64,000 nt of DNA. It comes from Aeromicrobium sp. Sec7.5 (GTDB lineage Bacteria > Actinomycetota > Actinomycetes > Propionibacteriales > Nocardioidaceae). The notes beneath the pieces were generated by a model. That model made no database searches and was not told where the DNA came from. It worked only from the letters and a program-made list of their open reading frames with translations. The position numbers were made by a program, and so were the translations under genes. Positions 35,616-45,059 of this stretch are shown piece by piece. Position 1 is the stretch's first letter, and every line of letters begins with the position of its first letter. The stretch is from positions 86,480 to 150,479 of the forward strand of contig NZ_JBAJIJ010000003.1 of NCBI RefSeq assembly GCF_036867135.1, written 5' to 3'.

Positions 35616-36191
35616 ATGATTGCCATGACCACCGAGGTGCGAACAGGTCTCCCGCGAGGACGGGCCCTGACGCGCGACGACCTCGACGCCATGCCCGATG
35701 ACGGACACCGCTACGAGCTCGTCGACGGAGTGCTCATCGTGAGCCCTGCACCCCGTCGCGTCCACCAGCGAGCCTCGTTGAGGCTCACCGTTCTTCTCGA
35801 CGCCGCGGTCCCGCCCGACCTGGAGCCGTTGGCTGCGCCGTTCGACGTCGCCCTGTCAGACGACACGGTGATGCAGCCCGATCTCGTCGTTGGCCGCAAC
35901 GCGGACTTCACCGAGCGGGACCTGCCAGTAGCGCCCGTGCTCGCCGTCGAGGTTCTGTCGCCGTCCACGCGTGGCATCGACCTGCTGCTCAAGAAGGACC
36001 GCCTCGAGCGCGCCGGATGCGCGCACTACTGGGTCGTCGACCCCGAGGAGCCGTCGATCACCGCCTGGGCACTGACCGAGGGCGCCTACCGGCAGGTCGC
36101 CCGGGCGGTGGGCGACGAGGCCTTCGAGGTCGCCGAGCCGTTCGACGTGCGCGTGGTCCCTGCCGAGCTGGTGACCCTCAGCGGAAGCTGA
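35616..36191 (+). CDS. Uma2-family (DUF820) putative nuclease-fold protein
   Basis: A 191-aa Uma2/DUF820 protein with a predicted PD-(D/E)XK restriction-endonuclease-like fold: YELVDGVLIVSPAPRRVHQ, MQPDLVV and AVEVLSPSTRGID with the expected Asp and Glu. The family is abundant in cyanobacteria and actinobacteria and has no settled function. AGGAGG 9 nt before ATG 35616 decides the start over ATG 35625. Its end overlaps the convergent phosphatase gene by 14 bases. Confidence 0.87.
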   Translation: MIAMTTEVRTGLPRGRALTRDDLDAMPDDGHRYELVDGVLIVSPAPRRVHQRASLRLTVLLDAAVPPDLEPLAAPFDVALSDDTVMQPDLVVGRNADFTERDLPVAPVLAVEVLSPSTRGIDLLLKKDRLERAGCAHYWVVDPEEPSITAWALTEGAYRQVARAVGDEAFEVAEPFDVRVVPAELVTLSGS

Positions 36192-36819
36192 CGCCGTCCT
36201 TCGGGATGTGCGTGTGCTCGTTGAACGTCAGCAGACGCGTGCCGGCGCGGCCGACCATGACCGTCGTGACCGACGCGTTCACGACGACCCGGTTGAGCGT
36301 GATGAACAGCGAGGGTCCGCCCGTGAGCAGGTGCGACGCCACGAGGGCGATCGGCCCTCCCGACGTGAAGGCCGCGACCGTCTGACCACTACCCGCGTTC
36401 TCGATCGCCGTGTCGAGCGCGCCGAGCACGCGACCGCTGAACTGCTCGAACGACTCCCCCGCGGCTGAGCCGGTGCCGCCGACCCAGGCCTCGAGCGAGG
36501 CGTCGAGCTGACGCTGGAACTCCTTGGCGTCCGAGGGCCGGTCGGCGGCCGAGGAGGCGCCGGTGAGCGCGCGGTGGTCGTACTCGTTCCAGCCGGCGTC
36601 GACGTCGTAGAGGTCGCCGTCGATCGCGTCGATCACGTTGACCGCGGTCTGGGCGTGCCGCTTCATCGACCCCGCCACCGACCACGTCGGTTCGAAGCCC
36701 GACGACTCCCACGACTGCCCCAACCAGGACGACTGCTGGTACCCGAGCTCGGAGAGCTGGTCGTAGTCGTCGGACTCCCACGAGGCCTGCCCGTGCCGGA
36801 TCAGATGTATGGCTCCCAC
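36178..36819 (-). CDS. Histidine phosphatase superfamily protein
   Basis: A 213-aa phosphoglycerate-mutase-like phosphatase. The phospho-accepting RHG motif is in IHLIRHGQASW at the N-terminus, with an Arg in SMKRHAQTA and the second catalytic His in AAFTSGGPIALVASHLL (the usual GHG is replaced by SGG, so the second His is not obvious). Substrate unknown. GTG 36819 gives the standard short lead into beta-1; no strong ribosome site is visible, so the start is less certain. Stop overlaps the Uma2 gene. Confidence 0.85.
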   Translation of the reverse strand: MGAIHLIRHGQASWESDDYDQLSELGYQQSSWLGQSWESSGFEPTWSVAGSMKRHAQTAVNVIDAIDGDLYDVDAGWNEYDHRALTGASSAADRPSDAKEFQRQLDASLEAWVGGTGSAAGESFEQFSGRVLGALDTAIENAGSGQTVAAFTSGGPIALVASHLLTGGPSLFITLNRVVVNASVTTVMVGRAGTRLLTFNEHTHIPKDGVSFR

Positions 36820-36846
36820 GTGATGGAGGTTAACGGCACCACCCTG

Positions 36847-36995
36847 CTGGTCGAGTGCTCGGCGAGCCCTGGCGAGCCGGCGTACCGAGACCCCCGCACC
36901 CAAGGGCACCCGTCAGCCACCGCCTCGTCCCACCGCATGCCTGAACCTGACCGGGTCTCGATACTGGTCCTCGTTCCTCGGACCAGCTCGACCAG
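36847..36995. repeat. Two opposed family A palindromic elements
   Basis: 36847-36893 and 36953-36995 (hairpin TGGTCC-TCGTTCCTC-GGACCA), separated by 59 bases, between two leftward genes. Confidence 0.75.
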
Positions 36996-37010
36996 CAGGC
37001 GACCTGACGG

Positions 37011-37849
37011 CTAGCTCTTCCGGCTGTAGGCGCGCATCGTGAGGGGGCCGAAGATCGCGACGAGCACGCCGGAGATGATCAGCACCTGCAGGATCGAGCC
37101 ACCGTGCGCCTCGCCGACCATCAGGCTGCGGACCGCGTCGACGAGGATCGAGACGGGGTTGCGCTCGACCACCGGCTGCAGCCAGCTGGGCATCGTGTCG
37201 ATCGACACGAACACGTTCGACAGGAACGTGAGCGGGAACAGCACCATCATCGAGACGCCCATGACCGACTCCGGGCTGCGCAGCTTCATGCCGAGCAGGG
37301 TCCAGATCCAGCTGACGCTGAAGCAGAACACCAGCAGGAGCACGACCGCGGCCACGACGCCCATGACGCCACCCGACGGACGGTAGCCGATCGCCATCGT
37401 GACGACGAGGATCACGACCGAGGCCATCGTGTAGCGGAGCGTGTCGCCGAGCAGGGCGCCCACCATGAGCGAGGGACGCCAGACGGGCAGTGACCGGATG
37501 CGGTCGAAGACGCCCTTCTTGATGTCGTTGTTGATCGTCATGGCCGTGTACATCGTGATCATGACGACGGTCTGCACGAGGATGCCCGGCGCCAGGTACT
37601 CGAGGTACTGCCCCGTGGAGCCCGCGATCGCGCCGCCGAAGATGTAGGTGAACATCAGCGTGAACAGGATCGGGAACATCGTGACGTCGAAGAGCTGCTC
37701 GGGGACGTGCTTGATCTTGAGCAGCGCGCGGTGGGTGAAGATCAGCGACGAGCCGAGCGGCCCGACCGGGTCGGGTCGGTCGGCGCTGCCCACGGCCTCG
37801 CGGACCTTGGCGTCCATCGTGGCGGCTGCCGCCGGGGTGGGGGTGGTGG

Positions 37850-37853
<4 letters not shown>
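37011..37853 (-). CDS. ABC-2 type transporter permease (DrrB-like)
   Basis: A 280-aa permease with six predicted membrane helices ([48 protein letters not shown] and three more) preceded by a 35-residue cytoplasmic lead. The conserved [24 protein letters not shown] loop is typical of DrrB-type daunorubicin exporters and related lipid/drug exporters. ATG 37853 overlaps the ATPase stop (ATGA); the two genes form a transporter operon. The exported compound is unknown and no biosynthetic genes are adjacent. Confidence 0.92.
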
Positions 37854-38839
<986 letters not shown>

Positions 38840-38914
38840 GCGGACGACGATGGCACAGCGGCAGGACAGAAATCACCGGCCAAAAGGCTGATTCCTCAGG
38901 CGTGACCGACGCGC

Positions 38915-39109
38915 TCAGGCGCCGCGGGACTCGAACTCGAGGACGGTCGCGAGGTGCTCGATCTCCTCGTGCCGCGGCCGCAGCCACTCGGCGAGCGCGG
39001 CGCTGACCTCGTCGGCCACGCTGGTGCCGTGCGCGGTCGCCGCGACGGTGAGCTGGGCGGCCAGCTCCAGGTCGATGTCCACCCTGAGGTGGAGGTGCTC
39101 TGCGGTCAC
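38915..39109 (-). CDS. Small protein with ribbon-helix-helix-like character
   Basis: A 64-aa protein (starting TAEHLHLRVDIDLELA after the initiator). One beta-like segment (LHLRVDIDLE) followed by two helices (AAQLTVAATAHGTSVADEVSAALAEWL) resembles CopG/Arc DNA-binding proteins or antitoxins; no toxin gene is adjacent. GTG 39109 has GGGAG 8 nt upstream, better than the longer frame beginning at 39217. Function unknown. Confidence 0.5.
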   Translation of the reverse strand: MTAEHLHLRVDIDLELAAQLTVAATAHGTSVADEVSAALAEWLRPRHEEIEHLATVLEFESRGA

Positions 39110-39296
39110 GGCGCGATCTCCCGTCACGATGCCCAGGCCCCTGGGCCCACGTCGGGCCCTTCTGGTCCCTGCAACGTAGCCCATCTTCGACTGATTTCCC
39201 AGTAAAAACGCTGCCATGTCGGATTCTGGGCGTCACTCGGAGTTCGACTTCCGAGTAACCTCACGCGCTCCCTAGCGTGGCGGCGAAGGAGTCGAC

Positions 39297-40721
39297 ATGA
39301 GCGAAGCAGGGCTGCGTTTCCCCACCGAGAGCACGACCTCCACGGCGCGTGACGTGCTGGCCGACGCCCTGCGCAAGGCCGACCCCGTCGGTGCGCGCGC
39401 GGTCGAGCAGGAGACGAACTGGCGTCGTCACTACCTGACGCACTACGTCCGCGCGGTCGAGGCCGGCGTCGGTGACGCGGCCGCGGCGCGGCGAATCGCC
39501 CATGACGGCATCCGATCGGCGCAGGACCAGATGCTCTTCGGCGACGTCCCGCTCCGGCAGGCCATCGACTCCGCCCCGCTGGCCCAGATGCTCAAGACCC
39601 ACACCGTCACCGGCACCGCCGAGGCGGAGACCGAGCTGTCGGTCCCGTACCGGGGCGAGCGGCTGCGCGGTGAGGCGCTCGACGCCCAGCTGGTCGACTG
39701 GCGCGACCGCGGCATCGTCACGAGCTCGTTCGTCGAGGCGATCCGCACCGTCATGGCCAACCCCGAGTGGCTGCGCCTCGAGGGCGACACCGTGGTGGTG
39801 CTCGGCGCCGGCGCCGAGATGGGTCCGCTGCGTGCGCTGCAGCGCTGGGGCGCGGAGACCGTCGCGATCGACCTCCCGCGCACCGACGTTCAGGACCGGC
39901 TGGTCGAGCAGGCCCGCGAGGGTGCTGGGCGCACGCACCTGCCGGCCCGCATCGTCACGAAGGCGTCGGCCGACACCGGCGCCGACCTGCTGGTGGACCT
40001 GCCGGCCATCGCGGAGTGGCTCGACCACCTGCCGGGACGACTCGTCCTCGGCAACTACTGCTACGCCGACGGGGCCAAGCACGTCCTGGTCTCGATGGCC
40101 GCCGACGCCCTCGCGGCTCACCTGCTGAAGGAGCGCCCGGACACGGGCCTGTCGTTCCTGGCCACGCCGACCGACGTGTACGTGGTCGACGGCGAGGACA
40201 TCGTCAACGCCGAGGCGAAGTACCGACGTCGCTCGATCACGTCGGCCGCCCGCACCCCGCTGCGGGTCGTGAGTGGTGGACGCCTGCTGCAGCGCCAGTA
40301 CCCGCCGGGCGCCCAGATCGGCACGTGCGACGCGCTCGTGCCGCAGCAGGGACCCAACTACGCCCTCGCGAAGCGGCTGCAGCGCTGGCGGGCGACCGAC
40401 GCGATCGCGTCGGGGGCGCGTGTCTCGCTCAACGTTGCCCCGGCCACGCGCACACGGTCGGTCGTCAAGAACAAGGCGCTCGCCGCGGCGTACGCCGGAG
40501 CCCACCGCTTCGGCGTGGAGGTCTTCGACCCGGCCACCTCGAACGTGCTGATGGCCGCCCTGCTCGTGCACGACCTGCGCGCCGAGCAGGCGCCGTCGGA
40601 CGAGCCCTGGCAGGACGAGCACCGCGGCGCCGCGCACGGCGGGCTCTGGACGGCCGCCTACCACCCGCGCAGCGCGCTCGGCCTGGCCGCCGTCATCGGC
40701 ATCGGCGCCCTGCGCAACTGA
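39297..40721 (+). CDS. Uncharacterised 474-aa protein with a Rossmann-like segment
   Basis: I do not recognise this protein. It is soluble and has good coding character; ATG 39297 follows AAGGAG. A glycine-rich stretch near residues 164-190 (TVVVLGAGAEMGPLRALQRW, then AETVAIDLP) resembles a dinucleotide- or SAM-binding motif. Later segments LVLGNYCYADGAKHVLVSMAADALAAHLL and TPTDVYVVDGEDIVNAEAKY look conserved in style. No signal peptide or membrane helix, except a slightly hydrophobic C-terminus (LGLAAVIGIGAL). A TAGCGT -10 lies at 39273-39278. Could be a methyltransferase or dehydrogenase relative; this is a guess. Confidence 0.75.
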   Translation: MSEAGLRFPTESTTSTARDVLADALRKADPVGARAVEQETNWRRHYLTHYVRAVEAGVGDAAAARRIAHDGIRSAQDQMLFGDVPLRQAIDSAPLAQMLKTHTVTGTAEAETELSVPYRGERLRGEALDAQLVDWRDRGIVTSSFVEAIRTVMANPEWLRLEGDTVVVLGAGAEMGPLRALQRWGAETVAIDLPRTDVQDRLVEQAREGAGRTHLPARIVTKASADTGADLLVDLPAIAEWLDHLPGRLVLGNYCYADGAKHVLVSMAADALAAHLLKERPDTGLSFLATPTDVYVVDGEDIVNAEAKYRRRSITSAARTPLRVVSGGRLLQRQYPPGAQIGTCDALVPQQGPNYALAKRLQRWRATDAIASGARVSLNVAPATRTRSVVKNKALAAAYAGAHRFGVEVFDPATSNVLMAALLVHDLRAEQAPSDEPWQDEHRGAAHGGLWTAAYHPRSALGLAAVIGIGALRN

Positions 40722-40737
40722 GGCCTCTCGCCCTCCG

Positions 40738-40782
40738 CTGGTTGAGGTGCGAGTGCCGCCCGCGGCGCGAGCCTCGAAACCC
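40738..40782. repeat. Family B palindromic element
   Basis: CTGGTTGAGGTGCGAG to GAGCCTCGAAACCC with an internal GC-rich hairpin, between convergent genes. Confidence 0.7.
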
Positions 40783-40798
40783 TGGTCAGGCGATGGGC

Positions 40799-41002
40799 TC
40801 AGGTCCAGGACGACAGCATCAGCGCGACGTAGAGGGCGAAGAACGCGACCGACACGACGCCGTAGGCGACCCCGATCACGATGACCCACCGCGGGATCGG
40901 TCCGCCCGGCTTCACCGACAGCATCGGCTCGGGTCCGCTCGGGTAGTACATGGGTGCCGGCGGGGGCGGCGGCGTGACGGTCGACTCCTCGGGCGTGGTC
41001 AT
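40799..41002 (-). CDS. Small proline-rich single-pass membrane protein
   Basis: A 67-aa protein: Pro-rich cytoplasmic half (VTPPPPPAPMYYPSGPEP) then one helix, WVIVIGVAYGVVSVAFFALYVALML. Function unknown. ATG 41002 is chosen over a longer upstream frame because the N-terminus MTTPEE is typical of such proteins. Confidence 0.6.
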   Translation of the reverse strand: MTTPEESTVTPPPPPAPMYYPSGPEPMLSVKPGGPIPRWVIVIGVAYGVVSVAFFALYVALMLSSWT

Positions 41003-41045
41003 GGGCTCAGGATGCCAGCGCCGCGGACCACCGCGCACTCATCCG

Positions 41046-41123
41046 CTGGTCGAGGTGCGTGCGCGCCGCCACCCACCCGCTGGTTGAGGTGTGACTGCGC
41101 TCTGGCGCACGAGCCTCGAAACC
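41046..41123. repeat. Family A fragment and family B palindromic element
   Basis: A CTGGTCGAGGTGCG fragment near 41046 is followed by a family B copy at 41080-41123 (CTGGTTGAGGTG to GAGCCTCGAAACC). The rest of the gap to 41256 holds several short GC hairpins but no gene. Confidence 0.65.
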
Positions 41124-41256
41124 ACGGGTCAGGCACAGGGCTCCGCCCGCACCGCGTGGATCCACGGGCCGAGCCGAAGGCGAGGCAGGCGCCCGGGCAC
41201 AGCCCGGCACCGGTGAGGCACGAACCGGTGGAGCCGCGACGAAGGAGCCGCGCGCC

Positions 41257-41454
41257 TCACTTCACCCGAGCGAGCGCCGCCACCCCGATGGCCCACAGCC
41301 CGAGCGCGACGAGGTCGCTGACGTGGATCCCGTGCTGGTCCTCGACCAGGGTGACGACGATCGGACCACTGATCCGCGAGTGACCCACCACCGCGAGGGC
41401 GAGCAGGGCGGTGAGCACGAGGAACAGCACGCCTCGCACTACCCATGTCCGCAT
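41257..41454 (-). CDS. Small two-helix membrane protein
   Basis: A 65-aa protein with two hydrophobic segments (GVLFLVLTALLALAVVG and LVALGLWAIGVAALARV) flanking an extracytoplasmic loop. Function unknown. ATG 41454 lies 8 nt after TAGGGT, a possible -10. Confidence 0.5.
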   Translation of the reverse strand: MRTWVVRGVLFLVLTALLALAVVGHSRISGPIVVTLVEDQHGIHVSDLVALGLWAIGVAALARVK

Positions 41455-41567
41455 GGACGCCAACCCTAGGTGCCCGTTCCAGCACCCGGGCCGTGATCGG
41501 CGCAACGTCATGCAGGTCACGCCCGATCGGGACCTTTGACCCCTTTCGGGCCAACCCGCCGCAGACC

Positions 41568-41573
41568 TAGCGT
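41568..41573 (+). promoter_or_regulatory. Putative -10 element TAGCGT
   Basis: Ends 6 nt before ATG 41580, the spacing of a leaderless message. No recognisable -35 at the usual distance. Confidence 0.35.
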
Positions 41574-41579
41574 CACCTC

Positions 41580-41657
41580 ATGCGACGGACGATGCGGCGG
41601 TGGCGCTGCCGGCTCAAGTACGGGCACGCCTGCCCGCACCGCGAAGTGCACTCCTGA
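41580..41657 (+). CDS. Possible 25-aa basic Cys/His-containing peptide
   Basis: A short frame starting MRRTMRRWRC and ending CPHREVHS. It is strongly basic, with Cys10 and Cys18 and three His in the second half, and its ATG lies 6 nt after a TAGCGT element. It sits alone in the 412-base gap 41455-41866 before the SLH protein. The remainder of that gap shows no other gene. Could be a regulatory leader, a small metal-binding peptide or chance. Confidence 0.35.
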   Translation: MRRTMRRWRCRLKYGHACPHREVHS

Positions 41658-41866
41658 GGTTGCCCACGGATCGGGCGACGGGGACACGACGGCGCCGGTC
41701 AGACCGCCGACCACCGGGCCATTCGGGCCCCCGGAATAGGGCTCAGAGGGACTAGGAGTTTTGCCTCGCAGCGGTGATGAGAGGCGGACAATGAGGCTCG
41801 GGTGCGCCACGGCGACCTGCCCGCGCTCCCCACCGGCGCGGGACCTCAACACAGCGAGGAGCTGTC

Positions 41867-42868
41867 ATGTCCGTCCGTTCCACCCACCGCCGGTTGGCCG
41901 CCGGGCTGATCGCGGGCCTGGCGCTCACGCTCGCCCCCGCCGTCGCGATGACCTCGGCCTCCGCCGCACCCGTCGGCGATGCCCCCGCTCCGCCGGTCGA
42001 CCTGCGCGTCGACACCTCGATGCCCGCAGTGCGGGGCGAGGTCAACGTCATCTGGAACCCGTCAGCCGACGCCGACATCTCCGAGTACGCCGTCAACATC
42101 TACTACGACGACGGCTCGTCCGACCTGTTCAACTACCAGGGCGCGTCCGACCGCACCTACACGGTGACCGGCCTCGATGACGGCCAGCCCTTCGACATCG
42201 AGGTCCGGAGCCTGCGGACGGAGCAGTTCTCCGATCCGGCGCAGCTGCGCGTGACGAGCCTGGACGCAGGCCCGGTCTACCAGTTCAACGACCTCGCCAG
42301 CACCGTCTTCCAGTACGAGATCGCGTGGCTGTCCAGTGCCGGCATCACGACCGGCTACATCAACCCTGACTGGTCGCGATCCTTCGCCCCGTCCGCTCCC
42401 GTGCTGCGCGAGCAGATGGCGGCCTTCCTCTACCGCTATGCCGGCTCGCCGCCCGTCGACCTGCCGCCGAGCTCGCCGTTCACCGACGTCTCGCCCAGCG
42501 CGACCTTCTACAAGGAGATCGTCTGGCTGGCGCAGCAGGAGATCACGACCGGCTACGCCGGCCCCAACGGGACCGCGACGTTCCGCCCGTCGGCGCCGGT
42601 CCTGCGCGAGCAGATGGCCGCCTTCCTCTTCCGCGCCAGTGGCACTGACTTCAGCCCTGAGGCCCAGTCCTTCTCCGACGTGCCCCCCACCGCCACGTTC
42701 TACTTCGAGATCGAGTGGCTCGCCGCCGCCGGAATCTCGACGGGCTACCTCGAGGCCAACGGCGACACGACCTTCCGCCCGTCGCAGGCCGTCCTGCGTG
42801 AGCAGATGGCGGCTTTCATCTACCGCCTCGAGACCGGACCGTTCGGCAAGAGCATCGGAAGCGCCTGA
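41867..42868 (+). CDS. Secreted surface protein with fibronectin-III-like and three SLH domains
   Basis: A 333-aa exported protein. Signal peptide (RRLAAGLIAGLALTLAPAVAMTSASA), a fibronectin-type-III-like domain (about residues 40-130; VNVIWNPSADADISEYAVNIYY), then three S-layer-homology repeats of about 60 residues, each with the FxDVxxxxxFYxEIxWLxxxGIxTGY pattern and a REQMAAFLYR end. SLH domains hold proteins on cell-wall polymers. ATG 41867 follows GCGAGGAG. A strong terminator lies just downstream, and the next small gene has a nearly identical signal peptide. Confidence 0.9.
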   Translation: MSVRSTHRRLAAGLIAGLALTLAPAVAMTSASAAPVGDAPAPPVDLRVDTSMPAVRGEVNVIWNPSADADISEYAVNIYYDDGSSDLFNYQGASDRTYTVTGLDDGQPFDIEVRSLRTEQFSDPAQLRVTSLDAGPVYQFNDLASTVFQYEIAWLSSAGITTGYINPDWSRSFAPSAPVLREQMAAFLYRYAGSPPVDLPPSSPFTDVSPSATFYKEIVWLAQQEITTGYAGPNGTATFRPSAPVLREQMAAFLFRASGTDFSPEAQSFSDVPPTATFYFEIEWLAAAGISTGYLEANGDTTFRPSQAVLREQMAAFIYRLETGPFGKSIGSA

Positions 42869-42890
42869 TCGTCGATCCCGACCGCTGCCC

Positions 42891-42926
42891 ACCGCGCCCC
42901 CGACACCTCGGTGTCGGGGGCGCGGT
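42891..42926 (+). terminator. Terminator after the SLH protein gene
   Basis: Perfect 17-base arms, ACCGCGCCCCCGACACC and its complement, around TC, 23 bases after the stop. Confidence 0.8.
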
Positions 42927-43021
42927 GCGTCCGGCGGAGCTCCATGCCGCGCCCTCCACGGTGACCCCGTGGCGTGCGACGCTGACGTCCCGCCACCCCC
43001 AGCCGCCGAGAGGGAGTCGCC

Positions 43022-43189
43022 ATGAGCTTCGCGTCCGCCCGCCGTCGCCTCGTCGCGGCCTTCGTCGCCGGGTTGGCCATCGCACTGGCGCCTGCCGTCG
43101 AGACCTCGGCCGCGCCCTCGTCCACCTCACTCGACTCATATATCGACATGTCGACACTTCCCGCGTCCGGCTCGGCCGGCCACCACTGA
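43022..43189 (+). CDS. Small secreted protein related to the SLH protein N-terminus
   Basis: A 55-codon frame (ATG 43022 to TGA) after an AGAGGGAG site. The first 32 residues form a signal peptide, RRRLVAAFVAGLAIALAPAV and an AxA-like cut, that closely parallels the SLH protein 1.1 kb upstream (RRLAAGLIAGLALTLAPAV). The mature part is only about 23 residues (STSLDSYIDMSTLP, ending in GHH). It may be a remnant of a duplicated surface-protein gene or a genuine short exported peptide. Confidence 0.55.
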   Translation: MSFASARRRLVAAFVAGLAIALAPAVETSAAPSSTSLDSYIDMSTLPASGSAGHH

Positions 43190-43244
43190 GCGCGGCTCCC
43201 TGGCCGCGGATCCGAGGAGGGTCGTCGCCAGTTGACCGGCGGAC

Positions 43245-43442
43245 ATGCCCGCCGTGCTCTATCTTCCGATCATGCTCTGGTGGTCGGTGGTGGTCATGCT
43301 CGTGGGAGTGGCGGCGACGGTGTGGGCCTTCACGACCGATCGGGACCACGGGGGGCTGCAGCTCGGGGCCCTGTTCGGCGGATCGACGCTCGGCCTCGGC
43401 GGGTTCATCGCGACGCTGATCGGCGCCGTGCGCGTGATCTGA
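43245..43442 (+). CDS. Small two-helix membrane protein
   Basis: A 65-aa protein of two hydrophobic helices (IMLWWSVVVMLVGVAATVWAF and LGALFGGSTLGLGGFIATLIGAV) joined by a charged turn TTDRDHGG. Function unknown. No strong ribosome site before ATG 43245. Confidence 0.5.
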   Translation: MPAVLYLPIMLWWSVVVMLVGVAATVWAFTTDRDHGGLQLGALFGGSTLGLGGFIATLIGAVRVI

Positions 43443-43470
43443 GCGGCGGCGCGTCACCTGAACACGAAAA

Positions 43471-43500
43471 CGCCCCCGACACCTCGCGGTGTCAGGGGCG
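43471..43500 (-). terminator. Terminator of the DUF5926 gene
   Basis: Arms CGCCCCCGACACC and GGTGTCAGGGGCG (one mismatch) around four bases; read leftward it ends in TTTT. One arm repeats CGCCCCCGACACCTCG of the terminator at 42891-42926. Confidence 0.75.
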
Positions 43501-43517
43501 CTGTCGCGTGAGTCAGG

Positions 43518-44354
43518 TCAGCGGATCGTGAGCTGCCGGTTCGCCAAGCCGTTGCGGGCGTCGCGCTGCTCGCCGGTGAGGTCGCTGTCGTCGGCGAGGG
43601 CGGCATCGAGCCGCTTCTGGAACGCCACGGCCGGCTCCTCGAGCGAGGCCGCGTCGCCGTCGGTCTCCCACACCGGCACGAGCAGGCCGTGCGCGCGGAA
43701 CATGCCGATGAGGCGGACGTCGTCGCCGAGGTGGTCCTCGCCGGCGGCGTGCAGGCGGGCGAGCGCGTCGAGCAGCTGGCCCTCGTCGTGGGGCTGGGCC
43801 CAGCGCAGGTAGCGGCGCTCGCCCATCTCGGTCCAGTAGGCGCCGTCGACGCTCGAGAGCTTGACGGTCGGCGACGCGGTGGCGTTGGCCTGCTCGAGCA
43901 GGGCGTGGGCGTCGGCGCTGGCGTCGACGTCGTCGAGCCAGAAGTCGAAGCCCTCGTGCACCTCGACCTCGAACGGGGCGGCGGTGTTGACGAGGTCCTG
44001 CAGGCGCGGGCCCACACCGGGGTCGCGCACCGGGACGGGCTGGCCCGGCTCGAGCTCGAGCGCGGTCTCGATGATGCCGGCGAGGTCGCGGCTGATGTCG
44101 CCGTGGTTGTGCGGCACCTGCAGGCCGATCCAGATCTCACCGTCGGGGCGCACGAGGCCGGCGCCGTTGCCGGGCAGCAGCGAGCAGACGCGGATCGTGC
44201 GGTCGCTGCCGGCCAGCTTCATGACCGCGGTGGCCGACGGCACGAACTCGCGCATCGCGACGAGGTCGAGCTCGCCCGGCAACCCCTCGAAGGTCCGAGC
44301 GACGTACGGCATCCGTGCTTTCTTCTCACCCTTGCGGCGCGACTTCTTTCCCAT
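43518..44354 (-). CDS. DUF5926-family protein
   Basis: A 278-aa actinobacterial protein of unknown function. The hallmark basic N-terminus MGKKSRRKGEKKAR, followed by PYVARTFEGLPGELDLVAMREFVPSATA, is diagnostic. No membrane segment. ATG 44354 lies 6 nt after a TAGGCT -10 (complement of 44361-44366), so it is probably leaderless. Followed by a good terminator. Confidence 0.87.
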   Translation of the reverse strand: MGKKSRRKGEKKARMPYVARTFEGLPGELDLVAMREFVPSATAVMKLAGSDRTIRVCSLLPGNGAGLVRPDGEIWIGLQVPHNHGDISRDLAGIIETALELEPGQPVPVRDPGVGPRLQDLVNTAAPFEVEVHEGFDFWLDDVDASADAHALLEQANATASPTVKLSSVDGAYWTEMGERRYLRWAQPHDEGQLLDALARLHAAGEDHLGDDVRLIGMFRAHGLLVPVWETDGDAASLEEPAVAFQKRLDAALADDSDLTGEQRDARNGLANRQLTIR

Positions 44355-44389
44355 GCCGCGAGCCTAGGGGGAACGACCCCGCTACGCGG

Positions 44390-44980
44390 TCACCGGGACC
44401 CGCGCCTGACCGGATAACGCAGGTGCAGGACGCGTTCGCCCTGGACGACGATGTCAGCGTCCTCCAGCAGGTGCTGCCCATCGACCGACCCGAAGAAGCG
44501 TTTGCCGGAGCCGAGCACGACGGGCACGACGTCCATCCGCACCTCGTCGACCAGGCCCGCGGCCAGCACCTGGCCGCCGACGTCACCGGCGGCGACCTCG
44601 ACGATCCGGTCGCCGGCCAGCTCCCGCGCCTTCGTGACGGCTGACTCGATGCCGTCGACGAAGTGGAACGGGGCCTCGGGATCCCAGCCGTCGGGCGCGG
44701 GCCGATGGGTCACGACGACCACGTGGTCGATGCCGCTCGGCGGCTCGCCGTCCCAGCCGTCGGTCTGGTCGAAGACGTGGCGTCCGGCGATGGTCACGCC
44801 GATCTGCTCCCAGTAGGCCCGGGTGTGGTCGTGCGACGCCTTTGAGACCTTCAGGAAGCCGCTCTCGTCGAGAGGGACGTCACCACTCGTGAGCCACTCG
44901 AACAGGGGTCCGGGATCGTCGTCGTCACCGGCGATGAATCCGTCGACTGACACGGACCCGTACAGCACGACCTTGCCCAT
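44390..44980 (-). CDS. Dihydrofolate-reductase-like (RibD C-terminal type) protein
   Basis: A 196-aa member of the DHFR/RibD_C reductase superfamily: VVLYGSVSVDGFIAGDDDDPGPLFEWL at the start, GRHVFDQTDGW and VEVAAGDVGGQVLAAGLVDEVRMDVVPVVLGSGKRFF, the usual NADPH-binding C-terminal signature. Such stand-alone proteins, close to YwjB/YyaP, have unknown substrates. ATG 44980 follows AAGGAGCG. Confidence 0.9.
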   Translation of the reverse strand: MGKVVLYGSVSVDGFIAGDDDDPGPLFEWLTSGDVPLDESGFLKVSKASHDHTRAYWEQIGVTIAGRHVFDQTDGWDGEPPSGIDHVVVVTHRPAPDGWDPEAPFHFVDGIESAVTKARELAGDRIVEVAAGDVGGQVLAAGLVDEVRMDVVPVVLGSGKRFFGSVDGQHLLEDADIVVQGERVLHLRYPVRRGSR

Positions 44981-45059
44981 GGAGCGCTCCTTCGATCAGG
45001 GGTGCCCCACGCTACGGCCGCGAGTCGCCACCACGCCACGGTTCGCGAAAGCGAGCCGG

